Part shown: positions 39,337 through 48,774 of the stretch, in pieces | Numbering within the stretch: the stretch's first letter is position 1 | Layout: each line of letters begins with the position of its first letter | DNA from: Eutreptiella sp. 'Long Island Sound 2002' | Taxonomy: Eukaryota > Euglenozoa > Euglenophyceae > Eutreptiales > Eutreptiaceae | DNA length: 64,000 bases | Assembly: GCA_964036045.1 (NCBI GenBank) | Contig: OZ038395.1 | Span: forward strand, 4,056,410 to 4,120,409 | Direction: 5' to 3' | Translations under genes and position numbers: made by a program | The notes under the pieces: model-generated | The model's database searches: none | What the model was told of the DNA's origin: nothing | The model's input: only the letters and a program-made list of their open reading frames with translations

Positions 39337-42318
39337 ATGGCAAGCCCCGCCAAAAAAACAGCCGAGGAACGAGAAGATACCGACTCTGACCCTGGGACCT
39401 CGGGATCGGAGGCTGGAACACCAAAGAAGGGGCGCAAAAAGAAGGAAACACCAGATCCTGGCTTAACCTTGGGTACTGACATCGAGGACCACCTGAAGCC
39501 GGATGGGAGGCAGGTGGATGTTGAGCTGGACAGCGTGAGAATCGACCAGGAGAAGACAAAGGGGCAGATTAGACGGAAAGATACGAAGTTACTGCAGAAG
39601 CGTATTGAGTCACTCGAAGCAGCACCGCCAACAGGCCCATTACACATCGTTCTCTGGGAAGATAATAGTATGTTGCCAACCGACTTTTCGCTCTTCTCGT
39701 TGCGCGAGCCCTGGCGCATAGACGTGTCTCATATTTGCAGATGGCGATTATTGGTGTGTATCTGGACAGCACAGCGTGGAAGCGATTGCGAAGATTCGGG
39801 AGAAGCGACGTACAGCGTGTCTGGATCTGCAGCAGTGGCATACTGTATGCATCGCCGATATTCTAAAGCCTACGACACCGTGGGCCTTCCGTGCAAAGCT
39901 GGCGGGACAAGCACAAGGAAGCGCACAAGACGTTGAGCCAATTCCGCTGTATGAGGCAGCAGATAACCTCATTTGATGTGTTGAAGATCAGCGGCGGCGA
40001 GGCCTGGCTGACACGTAAAGCAATCTCAAGATCGCCATTGTGGATGCTGTGCAGATGAGTGCCCTGGTTCCAACCGCTGAACTGAAGCAACCTGGTCAAT
40101 TCGTATGTTCATTAATCGTTGTTTCGGTGCTCTTCGTTGCGCGAGGCCTCGCGCATAACGTTGTCACTTTCAGGACAAAACGTATAAATTGTGGAAAGAT
40201 TTTATGACGTTTGCCTACTATGCTGGTCCGGAAGCTGTGAAAGGTCTGCAGAAGTTCCACGACAAAGGGGAGAAAGTCACGAAGAACGCGCTGAAGAAAC
40301 TGGACGGGATCCTGTTGCCGGAGTTCTACAACAAAGTGGCAGAAGTGATGCAGGAAGAAAAAACAACCCTTAAATCCTTGCAGAATTCGTTTGACGACAT
40401 CATCCTTGAGCAGTGGGTCTCAATGCATCTGGACCACCGGCACAACGGCCAGTACGTTCGACCTGAGAAAGGTGTGTACCATCGACGAGACGTGGGTTCC
40501 GTTTCTGCATCGGTGCGCCGCACTTTCTCCATTTCTGTTCTTTAGCCAAAGACATGCGGACCCGCAAAGAGGTTGCTGCACTTGGAAGGCCTGCCCTGAA
40601 GGTGACTCTTGGTACATGGGGCTATTGGCGGGAACCTGAAGGCAAAAGTCGCGGTCCATGGCCGGCATGGAAATCCATGATTCGCGCACCACTGTGGCAG
40701 GTGGCAGAGAAAGGCAAACCCGCCTCCCTGAAAATCCTCAACGTCCAAAAACTCCTGGGCCAAGAGCCTACCAGGAGCCGTGTGGTCCCCCCACCTGCTG
40801 GCGTTACTGGTGACTTCAAGACAGTGGAACAGCAGGATCCATCACTGTCAAGTCAAACTATCACAGTTAAGGCGACCCGAATTGCAGCGTTGACCCACGA
40901 TCCCCCGAGGCGGTTTATTGAGATTGACAAGAACCTGATTGTCATCAACGGCGACATATTTGAACATCTTGCTCCTGAGATGATGTGCCCAGCCTGGCTG
41001 TATGAAGAGATGGCGCGTGCCGATACCCTTATCTGCGGCTCCAAAACTGTTGTTGACAACATGTTCAACGTGCTGGAAACGGAAACAGAGAGGCGTCTCA
41101 ACGATGATTTCAACGCGCCGCGCATTGGCAACATGTTGCTTATTCCCATCTTCAGTTGGCCAGTCAAACCGAAGCCTGCAGGGGATCCTACAACGTTTGA
41201 CGTTCGCTGGTTGCTGATTTCGTCACCGGATAGCTGGTCGAGAAAGGTATAATTCCCTCATTACGTCCGCTCTTGGCGCGAGGCCTCGCGCAATAACTTC
41301 TCCCTCATTGCAGATTCCGAATTATCTGACGTTTGGACCAACTCAAGTAGAGGAGATGGATCCTGTTGAATTTGGCGGTCACCTTCCGATAACGACGGTT
41401 ATGTGGTATTTCGACACTCACCTCTTTTACCTGAAGCAGGATAAGAGCTTCAAGCCTGCGTTTGTGTTCATTGATCATCAGCCGGATCTGGTGTGCAAGA
41501 TCGCGGCCATCGAGCCGGATTCTCGCATGTACCTTCTTGGTGTTACCTCCGACAATCTCTCCGATTGGGTCAACAGAGTGCAGACTCAGTTGAACCACGT
41601 ATTGACACAAGAGTCGAAACTGCACGCGTCTGGTGATTGGGACCAGCAAGCCAACTGGGCAAACCGTGGTATTCCCCTTTGGGTTCGCGATGACAAGGTG
41701 GGTTCTGATGCGTTGTCGCTGAAGGAGGAAGAGACTGTTGAGAAAGGTCAAGCTGCAGAAGCACTTGCCCCTGCAAAGCGGAAGTCTACTGGTGGGGAAC
41801 CAGCCCCCAAGAAGAAGAAGACTGCCTCCAAGCCTCAGGCAGCGAAGTCGGTTACCGGTGCAGAATCCGACGAGAGCGATGGGGATGAAGAGGAGGAGAG
41901 CGAGGAAGAAGAGGAGGAGGAAGCGCAGGTCTCCCAGGGCAAGGCAGCGAAGAAAGTGGCAGCGAAGCCGAGGTCCGAGGAAACCGGGGCCCGAGCTCCA
42001 TTCAAGCAGCCAGCCCGTCAGTCCCAACCAAGAAGCGCGCCCGCAAAGCCACCGCCTAAGGGTAACACGTCCGTTGCTAAGGCATTGGGTTCTAAGATGC
42101 AAAATGTATATTATGCGCGAGGGCTCGCGCTATGCATTCCTCTTCGACGACCTTTATGCTGTCACCTTGTGCGGCACATTTTTCTCTGTGATGCATTTTA
42201 TTGCGCTGTTGTGGTGGTGTTTGCGCGAGGCCTCGCGCAAAGAAGGGGAGCCAAAAAATGCTTCTTGTCGTGCAGCGTGGAACATGGTTTTCGAAAAATG
42301 GTTTTCCAAAGAGATTGA
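39337..42318 (+). CDS. Transposon gene 3, spliced, ParB-like motif and charged tail
   Basis: Six exons join without a frame break: 39337-39667, 39741-39948, 40021-40102, 40174-40471, 40546-41246 and 41314 to at most 42318. Phases are 1, 2, 0, 1, 0 across five GT..AG introns of 67-74 bp. Splicing creates DYWCVSGQHSVEAI, close to the GGxHR/QHS core of ParB-like nuclease or partition folds, and then LDLQQWH and TPWAFRAKLAGQAQG. Later exons give a globular region with LWKDFMTFAYYAGPEAV and MWYFDTHLFYLKQDKSFKP. The last exon ends in a KKKK segment and a run of Glu/Asp, then Lys/Pro/Ser, typical of disordered nuclear proteins. The end may instead be removed by splicing from GT at 42106. The role may be DNA binding for transposition. 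Confidence 0.65.
39668..39740 (+). other. Intron 1 of transposon gene 3 (73 bp, palindrome)
   Basis: GTATGT...TTTGCAG. It contains a degenerate palindrome TGCGCGAGCCCTGGCGCA at 39701-39718, 33 bp from the donor. Removing it joins phase 1 codons and creates the GQHS motif. Confidence 0.75.
39949..40020 (+). other. Intron 2 of transposon gene 3 (72 bp, weak palindrome)
   Basis: GTATGAGG...CGTAAAG. It carries GGCGAGGCCTGGCTGAC, a weak version of the palindrome that keeps the GAGGCCT core, at about 39994-40010. Splicing bypasses the in-frame TGA at 39974 and keeps the frame (phase 2). Confidence 0.6.
40103..40173 (+). other. Intron 3 of transposon gene 3 (71 bp, perfect palindrome)
   Basis: GTATGT...TTTCAG with the 18-bp perfect palindrome at 40138-40155, 35 bp from the donor and 18 bp from the acceptor end. 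Confidence 0.8.
40472..40545 (+). other. Intron 4 of transposon gene 3 (74 bp, different dyad)
   Basis: GTGTGT...TTCTTTAG. It lacks the common palindrome but has GTGCG-C-CGCAC in the matching central position (about 40513-40523), so a stem may be kept with another sequence. Confidence 0.7.
41247..41313 (+). other. Intron 5 of transposon gene 3 (67 bp, perfect palindrome)
   Basis: GTATAATT...CATTGCAG with GCGCGAGGCCTCGCGC at 41277-41292, 30 bp from the donor. Confidence 0.8.
42112..42240. repeat. Two further palindromes near the end of gene 3
   Basis: A slightly degenerate GCGCGAGGGCTCGCGC starts at about 42115, and a perfect 24-bp palindrome lies near 42222-42243. They may lie in a last intron starting with GT at 42106 or in the 3' untranslated region. 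Confidence 0.75.
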
Positions 42319-45296
42319 AAGCTCATGGGTGTTTTTATTGCAAAGCACAAGTGGTATACGAAACAAAAAGTCGTGATTTTCCAAAAAAGAACTTCATTTT
42401 TTTGGAAATAAATCATTTTCCCGGGCAGTCGGTTTTGTTCAAAATAAAGGAAAATGGACCAGTTAATTGCTTTTCACGGGATTTTTGGTTCTTGTGTTTT
42501 ACGTCCCCCCCAAAAGGACTATTTTTTCGCAGTGCCGTAGAGAGGCAGTTTCGGGCACATTTTCACCATGCAACTTGAGCCGCCTAAGCCACTTGTGGGC
42601 CACTTCTCATTCTGCCCCCAGCTCTGAAGCGGTGGGGACCCCCCAGGTGGCAAGGGTAGCCACCTTGCCCACTTGTGGGCCACCTGTGACTCTGCCCCCC
42701 CGCTCTGAAGCGGTGGGGACCCCCCAGGCGGCGGGGGTTATGCAGCCACCTTGCCCACTTGTGGGCCACTTCTGATTCTGCTCCCCGCTCTGTAGCGCTT
42801 GGGAACCCCCCAGGCGGCAGGGTTTATGTAGCCTTCTTGCCCACTTGTGGGCCACTTCCGATTCTGCCCCCCGCTCTGAAGCAGTGGGGACCCCATAGGC
42901 GGCAGGGGTTATGTACCCAAGTGGCCCACTTGTGGGCCACTTTTGATTCTGCCCCCCGCTCTGAAGCGGTGGGGACCCCCCAGGCGGCAGGGGTTATGTA
43001 GCCACCTTGCCCATTTGTGGGCCACTTTTGATTCGGCCCCCCGCTCTTTAGCGGTGCGGACCCCTCAGGCGGTAGCAGTTATGTAGCCACCTTACCCACT
43101 TGTCCGCCACTTCTGATTCCGCCCCGCACTCTGAAGCGGTGGGGACCCCCGAGGCGGCAGGGTTTATGTAGCCACCTTGCGCACTTGTGGGCCACTTCTG
43201 ATTCCGCCCCTGTGCGGCACATTTTTCTCTGTGATGCATTTTATTGCGCTGTTGTGGTGGTGTTTGCGCGAGGCCTCGCGCAAAGAAGGGGAGCCAAAAA
43301 ATGCTTCTTGTCGTGCAGCGTGGAACATGGTTTTCGAAAAATGGTTTTCCAAAGAGATTGAAAGCTCATGGGTGTTTTTATTGCAAAGCACAAGTGGTAT
43401 ACGAAACAAAAAGTCGTGATTTTCCAAAAAAGAACTTCATTTTTTTGGAAATAAATCATTTTCCCGGGCAGTCGGTTTTGTTCAAAATAAAGGAAAATGG
43501 ACCAGTTAATTGCTTTTCACGGGATTTTTGGTTCTTGTGTTTTACGTCCCCCCCAAAAGGACTATTTTTTCGCAGTGCCGTAGAGAGGCAGTTTCGGGCA
43601 CATTTTCACCATGCAACTTGAGCCGCCTAAGCCACTTGTGGGCCACTTCTCATTCTGCCCCCAGCTCTGAAGCGGTGGGGACCCCCCAGGTGGCAAGGGT
43701 AGCCACCTTGCCCACTTGTGGGCCACCTGTGACTCTGCCCCCCCGCTCTGAAGCGGTGGGGACCCCCCAGGCGGCGGGGGTTATGCAGCCACCTTGCCCA
43801 CTTGTGGGCCACTTCTGATTCTGCTCCCCGCTCTGTAGCGCTTGGGAACCCCCCAGGCGGCAGGGTTTATGTAGCCTTCTTGCCCACTTGTGGGCCACTT
43901 CCGATTCTGCCCCCCGCTCTGAAGCAGTGGGGACCCCATAGGCGGCAGGGGTTATGTACCCAAGTGGCCCACTTGTGGGCCACTTTTGATTCTGCCCCCC
44001 GCTCTGAAGCGGTGGGGACCCCCCAGGCGGCAGGGGTTATGTAGCCACCTTGCCCATTTGTGGGCCACTTTTGATTCGGCCCCCCGCTCTTTAGCGGTGC
44101 GGACCCCTCAGGCGGTAGCAGTTATGTAGCCACCTTACCCACTTGTCCGCCACTTCTGATTCCGCCCCGCACTCTGAAGCGGTGGGGACCCCCGAGGCGG
44201 CAGGGTTTATGTAGCCACCTTGCGCACTTGTGGGCCACTTCTGATTCCGCCCCTGTGCGGCACATTTTTCTCTGTGATGCATTTTATTGCGCTGTTGTGG
44301 TGGTGTTTGCGCGAGGCCTCGCGCAAAGAAGGGGAGCCAAAAAATGCTTCTTGTCGTGCAGCGTGGAACATGGTTTTCGAAAAATGGTTTTCCAAAGAGA
44401 TTGAAAGCTCATGGGTGTTTTTATTGCAAAGCACAAGTGGTATACGAAACAAAAAGTCGTGATTTTCCAAAAAAGAACTTCATTTTTTTGGAAATAAATC
44501 ATTTTCCCGGGCAGTCGGTTTTGTTCAAAATAAAGGAAAATGGACCAGTTAATTGCTTTTCACGGGATTTTTGGTTCTTGTGTTTTACGTCCCCCCCAAA
44601 AGGACTATTTTTTCGCAGTGCCGTAGAGAGGCAGTTTCGGGCACATTTTCACCATGCAACTTGAGCCGCCTAAGCCACTTGTGGGCCACTTCTCATTCTG
44701 CCCCCAGCTCTGAAGCGGTGGGGACCCCCCAGGTGGCAAGGGTAGCCACCTTGCCCACTTGTGGGCCACCTGTGACTCTGCCCCCCCGCTCTGAAGCGGT
44801 GGGGACCCCCCAGGCGGCGGGGGTTATGCAGCCACCTTGCCCACTTGTGGGCCACTTCTGATTCTGCTCCCCGCTCTGTAGCGCTTGGGAACCCCCCAGG
44901 CGGCAGGGTTTATGTAGCCTTCTTGCCCACTTGTGGGCCACTTCCGATTCTGCCCCCCGCTCTGAAGCAGTGGGGACCCCATAGGCGGCAGGGGTTATGT
45001 ACCCAAGTGGCCCACTTGTGGGCCACTTTTGATTCTGCCCCCCGCTCTGAAGCGGTGGGGACCCCCCAGGCGGCAGGGGTTATGTAGCCACCTTGCCCAT
45101 TTGTGGGCCACTTTTGATTCGGCCCCCCGCTCTTTAGCGGTGCGGACCCCTCAGGCGGTAGCAGTTATGTAGCCACCTTACCCACTTGTCCGCCACTTCT
45201 GATTCCGCCCCGCACTCTGAAGCGGTGGGGACCCCCGAGGCGGCAGGGTTTATGTAGCCACCTTGCGCACTTGTGGGCCACTTCTGATTCCGCCCC
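42168..45296. repeat. Three 1,043-bp tandem copies of transposon end plus satellite
   Basis: 42168-43210, 43211-44253 and 44254-45296 appear identical. Each unit has the last 421 bp of the transposon, including one perfect palindrome and the right TIR, followed by about 620 bp of 85-bp satellite. The junction CGCCCC/TGTGCGGCAC joins satellite to transposon interior, so units two and three lack a left end. Short ORFs repeated in the units are not genes. Confidence 0.9.
42560..42588 (-). repeat. Right terminal inverted repeat
   Basis: It ends CAACTTGAGCCGCCTAAG, the exact reverse complement of the first 18 bases of the element. The same right end recurs at 43631 and 44674 because of the triplication. 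Confidence 0.85.
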
Positions 45297-45950
45297 GCAC
45301 TCTGAAGCGGTGGGGACCCCCTAGGCGACAGGGGTTATGTAGCCACCTTGCCCACTTGTGGGCCACTTTTGATTCTGCCCCCCGCTCTGAAGTGGTGGGG
45401 ACCCCCCACGCGGCAGGGGTTATGTAGCCACCTTGCCCACTTGTGGGCCACTCCTCATTCTGCCCCCAGCTCTGAAGCGGTGGGGACCCCCCAGGTGGCA
45501 AGGGTTATGTAGCCACCTTGCCCACTTCTGGGCCACTTCTGATTCTGCCCCCCGCTCTGAAGTGGTGGGGACCCCCCATGCGGCAGGGGTTATGTAGCCA
45601 CCTTGCCCACTTGTGGGCCACTTCTCATTCTGCCCCCAGCTCTCAAGCGGTGGGAACCCCCTAGGCGGCAAGGGTTATGTAGCCACCTTGCCCACTTATG
45701 GGCCACTTCTCATTCTGCCCCCCGCTTTGAAGCGGTGGGGACCCCCTAGGCGGCATGGTTTATGTAGCCACCTTGCCCACTTGTGGGCCACCTCTGATTC
45801 TGCCCCCCGCTCCGAAGCGGTGGGGACCCCCCAAGCGGTAGGGGTTATGTAGCCACCATGCCCACTTGTGGGCCACCTGTGACTCTACCCCCGCTCTGAA
45901 GCGGTGGGGACCCCCAGGCGGCAGGGGTTATGTAGCCACCTTGCCCATTT
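42589..45950. repeat. 85-bp satellite, block 2
   Basis: It continues the block 1 array after the transposon, including the satellite parts of the triplication. It ends at the retroposed element. Confidence 0.9.
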
Positions 45951-46300
45951 TTTTTTGTAACACAAGTCCTGAGTCCAACACAAGAAGTCCAAACTAGGAA
46001 GGGCCAGCCCATTATACACACATCACCCTCATCCCACGGGGGTCAGGGGTCAGGGCAGTTGGGTGGCCTGTGGACAACGTTGGTGGGTCAGGGTTCTGCA
46101 GAGTAATGAGCTAATAAACAAAGGCAGTGTCATGCGGGTGATCGCCCCGACTCATGTCTCGTGGATCATGTAGCCAAACGGGGGTACCATGCACGTGGGT
46201 AGTCACTGAGCTAAAATCCAATATGGCTGAGGTGGAGAAAGGGGGGCTGGGGCAGTAGCCTACGGGGGCGTCACTTGAAGTCAGGTGGGGCCGACAGTGT

Positions 46301-47518
46301 TCACAGGATCATCAGGGGGCTGGCTGGGAACTCAGTGTCATTGTCACCGCCAGAGGAGAAGTAGACAGGCCCGGGCAAGGTGGCTCCATAAGAAGCACGT
46401 GCAGATTGGTCAGATTGGAATTTAATCAGGAGAATTCCTGATTGTTGGAAGAGCTGATGGCTGTCCACCGGCCCAAAGGTGGCAGCTGACCTAAGGATCT
46501 CAGGCACGGCGAATGTTGGCGGAAACCGCGCTAGTGTGTATGGTGGGTCGACTGTCCTGTGCACTTCCTGTGCCTGAAGCCGCTGCTGGGTTGTGGCACA
46601 GATGACAATCATTTCGCCAAGGTTCTCTATCTCTTGAACTGTTGGTTGTATGAGTATGGGCTCCCTAACCATCGCAAATAAATCATATTTATTCAAAAGT
46701 ACAATGAAAGAGAATTTTTTCCTAAGGGACGCATTCATGCATATGGCGTCTCTTATCTCCGGCGACGGCATCTTTTTCCTTTTTGGACCACCTTTCACAA
46801 ACTGGGGTTGGTGTGTGATGATGAGTGATGTGGGCTTAACGGATTCATGCAGCAGTCCCAAAGATATCTTCATTTCTTCAAGTGCGTCCTGTTCTTCCCA
46901 AAAACGGGCCAAGACGTCCAAGGGCACGTGAAAATCAAAAATTTTGTACCCATCTGGGTTCGCTTTGGCCGGGATGGGCCAGTGCTCTTTTGTTATCCTA
47001 GGGGCAATGATATCCCTGAGTACCGTGGAAGTGTCGTCCGGGCTTAGCCCGTTCAACATTAACATCAAGGGCAACGTGCCATTGATGTTCCACGTGACTT
47101 CCGTTCCCTCACAATCCAAAATAACGTTTGTGGGTACATCAATTCGTAATTGATACAGGGACGGTTGGGGGCTATAAACTGCGCATTCGTTTTTGGGGTC
47201 CGGGAGCCGTGGGAAAAATTCAACCGTTTTGGCTACATGCTTTCTTGGCAAGGGGGCGGCTGTAAGGTGCATCAATATAAAAGGGTGGTCCAATGGGCAT
47301 GTTTGCTCAGCAATGAAATTGGTAGCGGGGTCACGACTTGCAAGATGCATGATGGGACACACAACAGATAGATATAAAAAAGACAGAGCCGGAATAAGAT
47401 CAATGCGCCGGTCAAGCAAGGTTGCAAAATTGACATCGGCAACATTGGATCTTGAGCTATAGGCAAGCCACACATTGGTTGATTTGTTATTTTTTTTTTG
47501 AGAGACGGAGCAAGGCAA
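46301..47518 (-). pseudogene. C-terminal half of retroposed ORF (405 aa) after in-frame TAA
   Basis: It is the same reading frame as the upstream ORF, separated by the TAA and three codons, so the two were probably one protein of about 767 residues. It contains a SGILLIKFQSDQSARASYGA segment near the C-terminus that resembles the RNP1-side strand and helix of an RRM, plus a basic KGGPKRKKMPSPE stretch. No protease or RT motifs are present. The single stop could be inactivating, a readthrough signal or a sequencing error. The rest is open without further damage. Confidence 0.5.
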
Positions 47519-47527
47519 CCACTTGTT

Positions 47528-48607
47528 TTATGATGGTTTTGTGAGAGTAGAATGGTGGATCATGAAAACGGTGAGTCCCGCAAATTTATTCCACTCCAAG
47601 GTGGGCATATCTGCGAGGGAAAAAGATCGCAAAAAACCCGGATATGCCATACCGTCGCCGTAAATTAGGATTTGAGGGGCGGGGTTTAACGATGCTAAAA
47701 GATTGGGGGGCGGGAGTGGAGACGTATCGTGGCACACAAGGGGGACCGTCGTAAAGATTTCTACCTTGGAGAAGCGTGATTGCCCACGCACGAGAATTTT
47801 ACCTGTTTGGACATCTTTATTTAGGTCACGTGACTCAGGAAAGCCCGTGGGGAGGACACCGTGTGCTTTAAACGATGGGTTGACGATGAGGGCCCATGGA
47901 CTGATTGGATTGGGCGGCAATGGGGCACGAAACTCGTTATTTGATGTACAATCCGGCTCTTTAGTGGTTGGAAACCCATCTTTTTGAGGCGTGAGGAAAG
48001 CGTCACGTAATACCTTTTTATGGTGTTCTTGTGCATCGTTTGGGTCATCCATATTGGTGTCATCTACAAGAGACGGTGAAGGGGAAGGAGCACGGTGATC
48101 AAGATCCACATCTATAGGCGGGTTACCAAGCTCATTATTGGTACCGTTTTTTTCTCGTTCTTCAACCTCGTGTTCATCCTCATGTTGAGGGTCGCTTGTA
48201 TTTTTTTCTTCGTCTTTTTTTTGATCGCCCGGGCTTACGGCAAGCTCCGGGGTCGCGTTAAGGAATGAACTTGAAATAGACGGAGGCAAAGAGCGGTTAG
48301 GAGAGGTAAGGGCATCAACCGCATGTTGGTTTCGGATCATGGAAGAAATTAGTTTCCCAAAGTTGTCTTTGGGTTTTGGCTTAGCCTTGGTAGAGGACTT
48401 GGTGGTGGGGGAAGTGGCTCTCGAAGTAGACGCTTTTCCTTTGTCTTCACGTTTTCCCCTTGGTTTCACGGTATCTGTCTGTTTTTTTTGCATCTCGGAC
48501 GGCATCGAATGCGCCCGCGGGCGGGAAGGGAGAGCATGCAACGGGGACGGTAGCATGGAAGCCGAATGGGCCTCAGAAGGCGCTTTTTGCTCGTGATAAT
48601 CGGACAT
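47528..48607 (-). CDS. N-terminal half of retroposed ORF (359 aa), Gag/ORF1-like
   Basis: It starts MSDYHEQKAPSEAHSASM. The first about 200 residues are disordered and rich in Ser, Pro, Lys, Asp and Glu, followed by a more globular part ending HHSTLTKPS and TAA at 47528-47530. The frame continues through the stop directly into the next ORF: the two starts are 1,089 bp apart, a multiple of three. No domain is recognised. The layout (disordered charged N-terminus, compact C-terminus) fits a LINE ORF1 or Gag-like RNA-binding protein, but it could be a host gene copy. Confidence 0.55.
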   Translation of the reverse strand: MSDYHEQKAPSEAHSASMLPSPLHALPSRPRAHSMPSEMQKKQTDTVKPRGKREDKGKASTSRATSPTTKSSTKAKPKPKDNFGKLISSMIRNQHAVDALTSPNRSLPPSISSSFLNATPELAVSPGDQKKDEEKNTSDPQHEDEHEVEEREKNGTNNELGNPPIDVDLDHRAPSPSPSLVDDTNMDDPNDAQEHHKKVLRDAFLTPQKDGFPTTKEPDCTSNNEFRAPLPPNPISPWALIVNPSFKAHGVLPTGFPESRDLNKDVQTGKILVRGQSRFSKVEIFTTVPLVCHDTSPLPPPNLLASLNPAPQILIYGDGMAYPGFLRSFSLADMPTLEWNKFAGLTVFMIHHSTLTKPS

Positions 48608-48774
48608 AGGTCAGAATCTCGCGATTTTTGCAAATAATGAAAGAGTAGGACAAATAATCAATAATTGGTGCAACAGAAGGAACAGGTGTACGAGAAAAAC
48701 AAGTACAGAAAAAAGTCGACTGCGACAGTCGAAAAATTCAGGCGGTGGTCAAACGCGCGCACGTCGGATGACTC

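Larger units (their letters stand above)
36228..42588 (+). mobile_element. TIR DNA transposon, 6,361 bp, three genes
   Basis: It begins CTTAGGCGGCTCAAGTTG and ends with the exact reverse complement; the inverted repeat extends to 29 bp with two mismatches. The flanks are a duplicated CCACT (36223-36227 and 42589-42593), and removing the element restores a normal satellite string GCCCACTTGTGGGCC. Inside are three same-strand genes (37116, 38586, 39337) and a recurrent palindrome with core GCGCGAGGCCTCGCGC. The 5-bp duplication and these TIRs do not let me name a superfamily. The long undamaged ORFs suggest a recent insertion. Confidence 0.85.
45951..48774 (-). mobile_element. Retroposed element with poly(A) and 16-bp target duplication
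   Basis: GCCACCTTGCCCATTT occurs on both sides (45935-45950 and 48775-48790). The left junction continues as a T run, which is a poly(A) tail on the minus strand. The insert is 2,824 bp: about 167 bp of 5' leader, a long minus-strand frame (48607 to 46301) and about 350 bp of 3' tail. The satellite itself contains the duplicated string once per unit, so insertion at a unit boundary is an alternative to a true duplication. No reverse transcriptase is encoded, so it moved in trans or is a processed gene copy. Confidence 0.75.

Noticed and set aside
36228-42588. Polinton/Maverick or virophage-like element
   Set aside because: Too short, with no polymerase B, integrase, ATPase or capsid-like genes; the TIRs are only 29 bp.
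42201-44664. Repeated 125- and 102-residue ORFs as a small gene family
   Set aside because: They are the same transposon-end sequence repeated by the 1,043-bp triplication and have no protein character.
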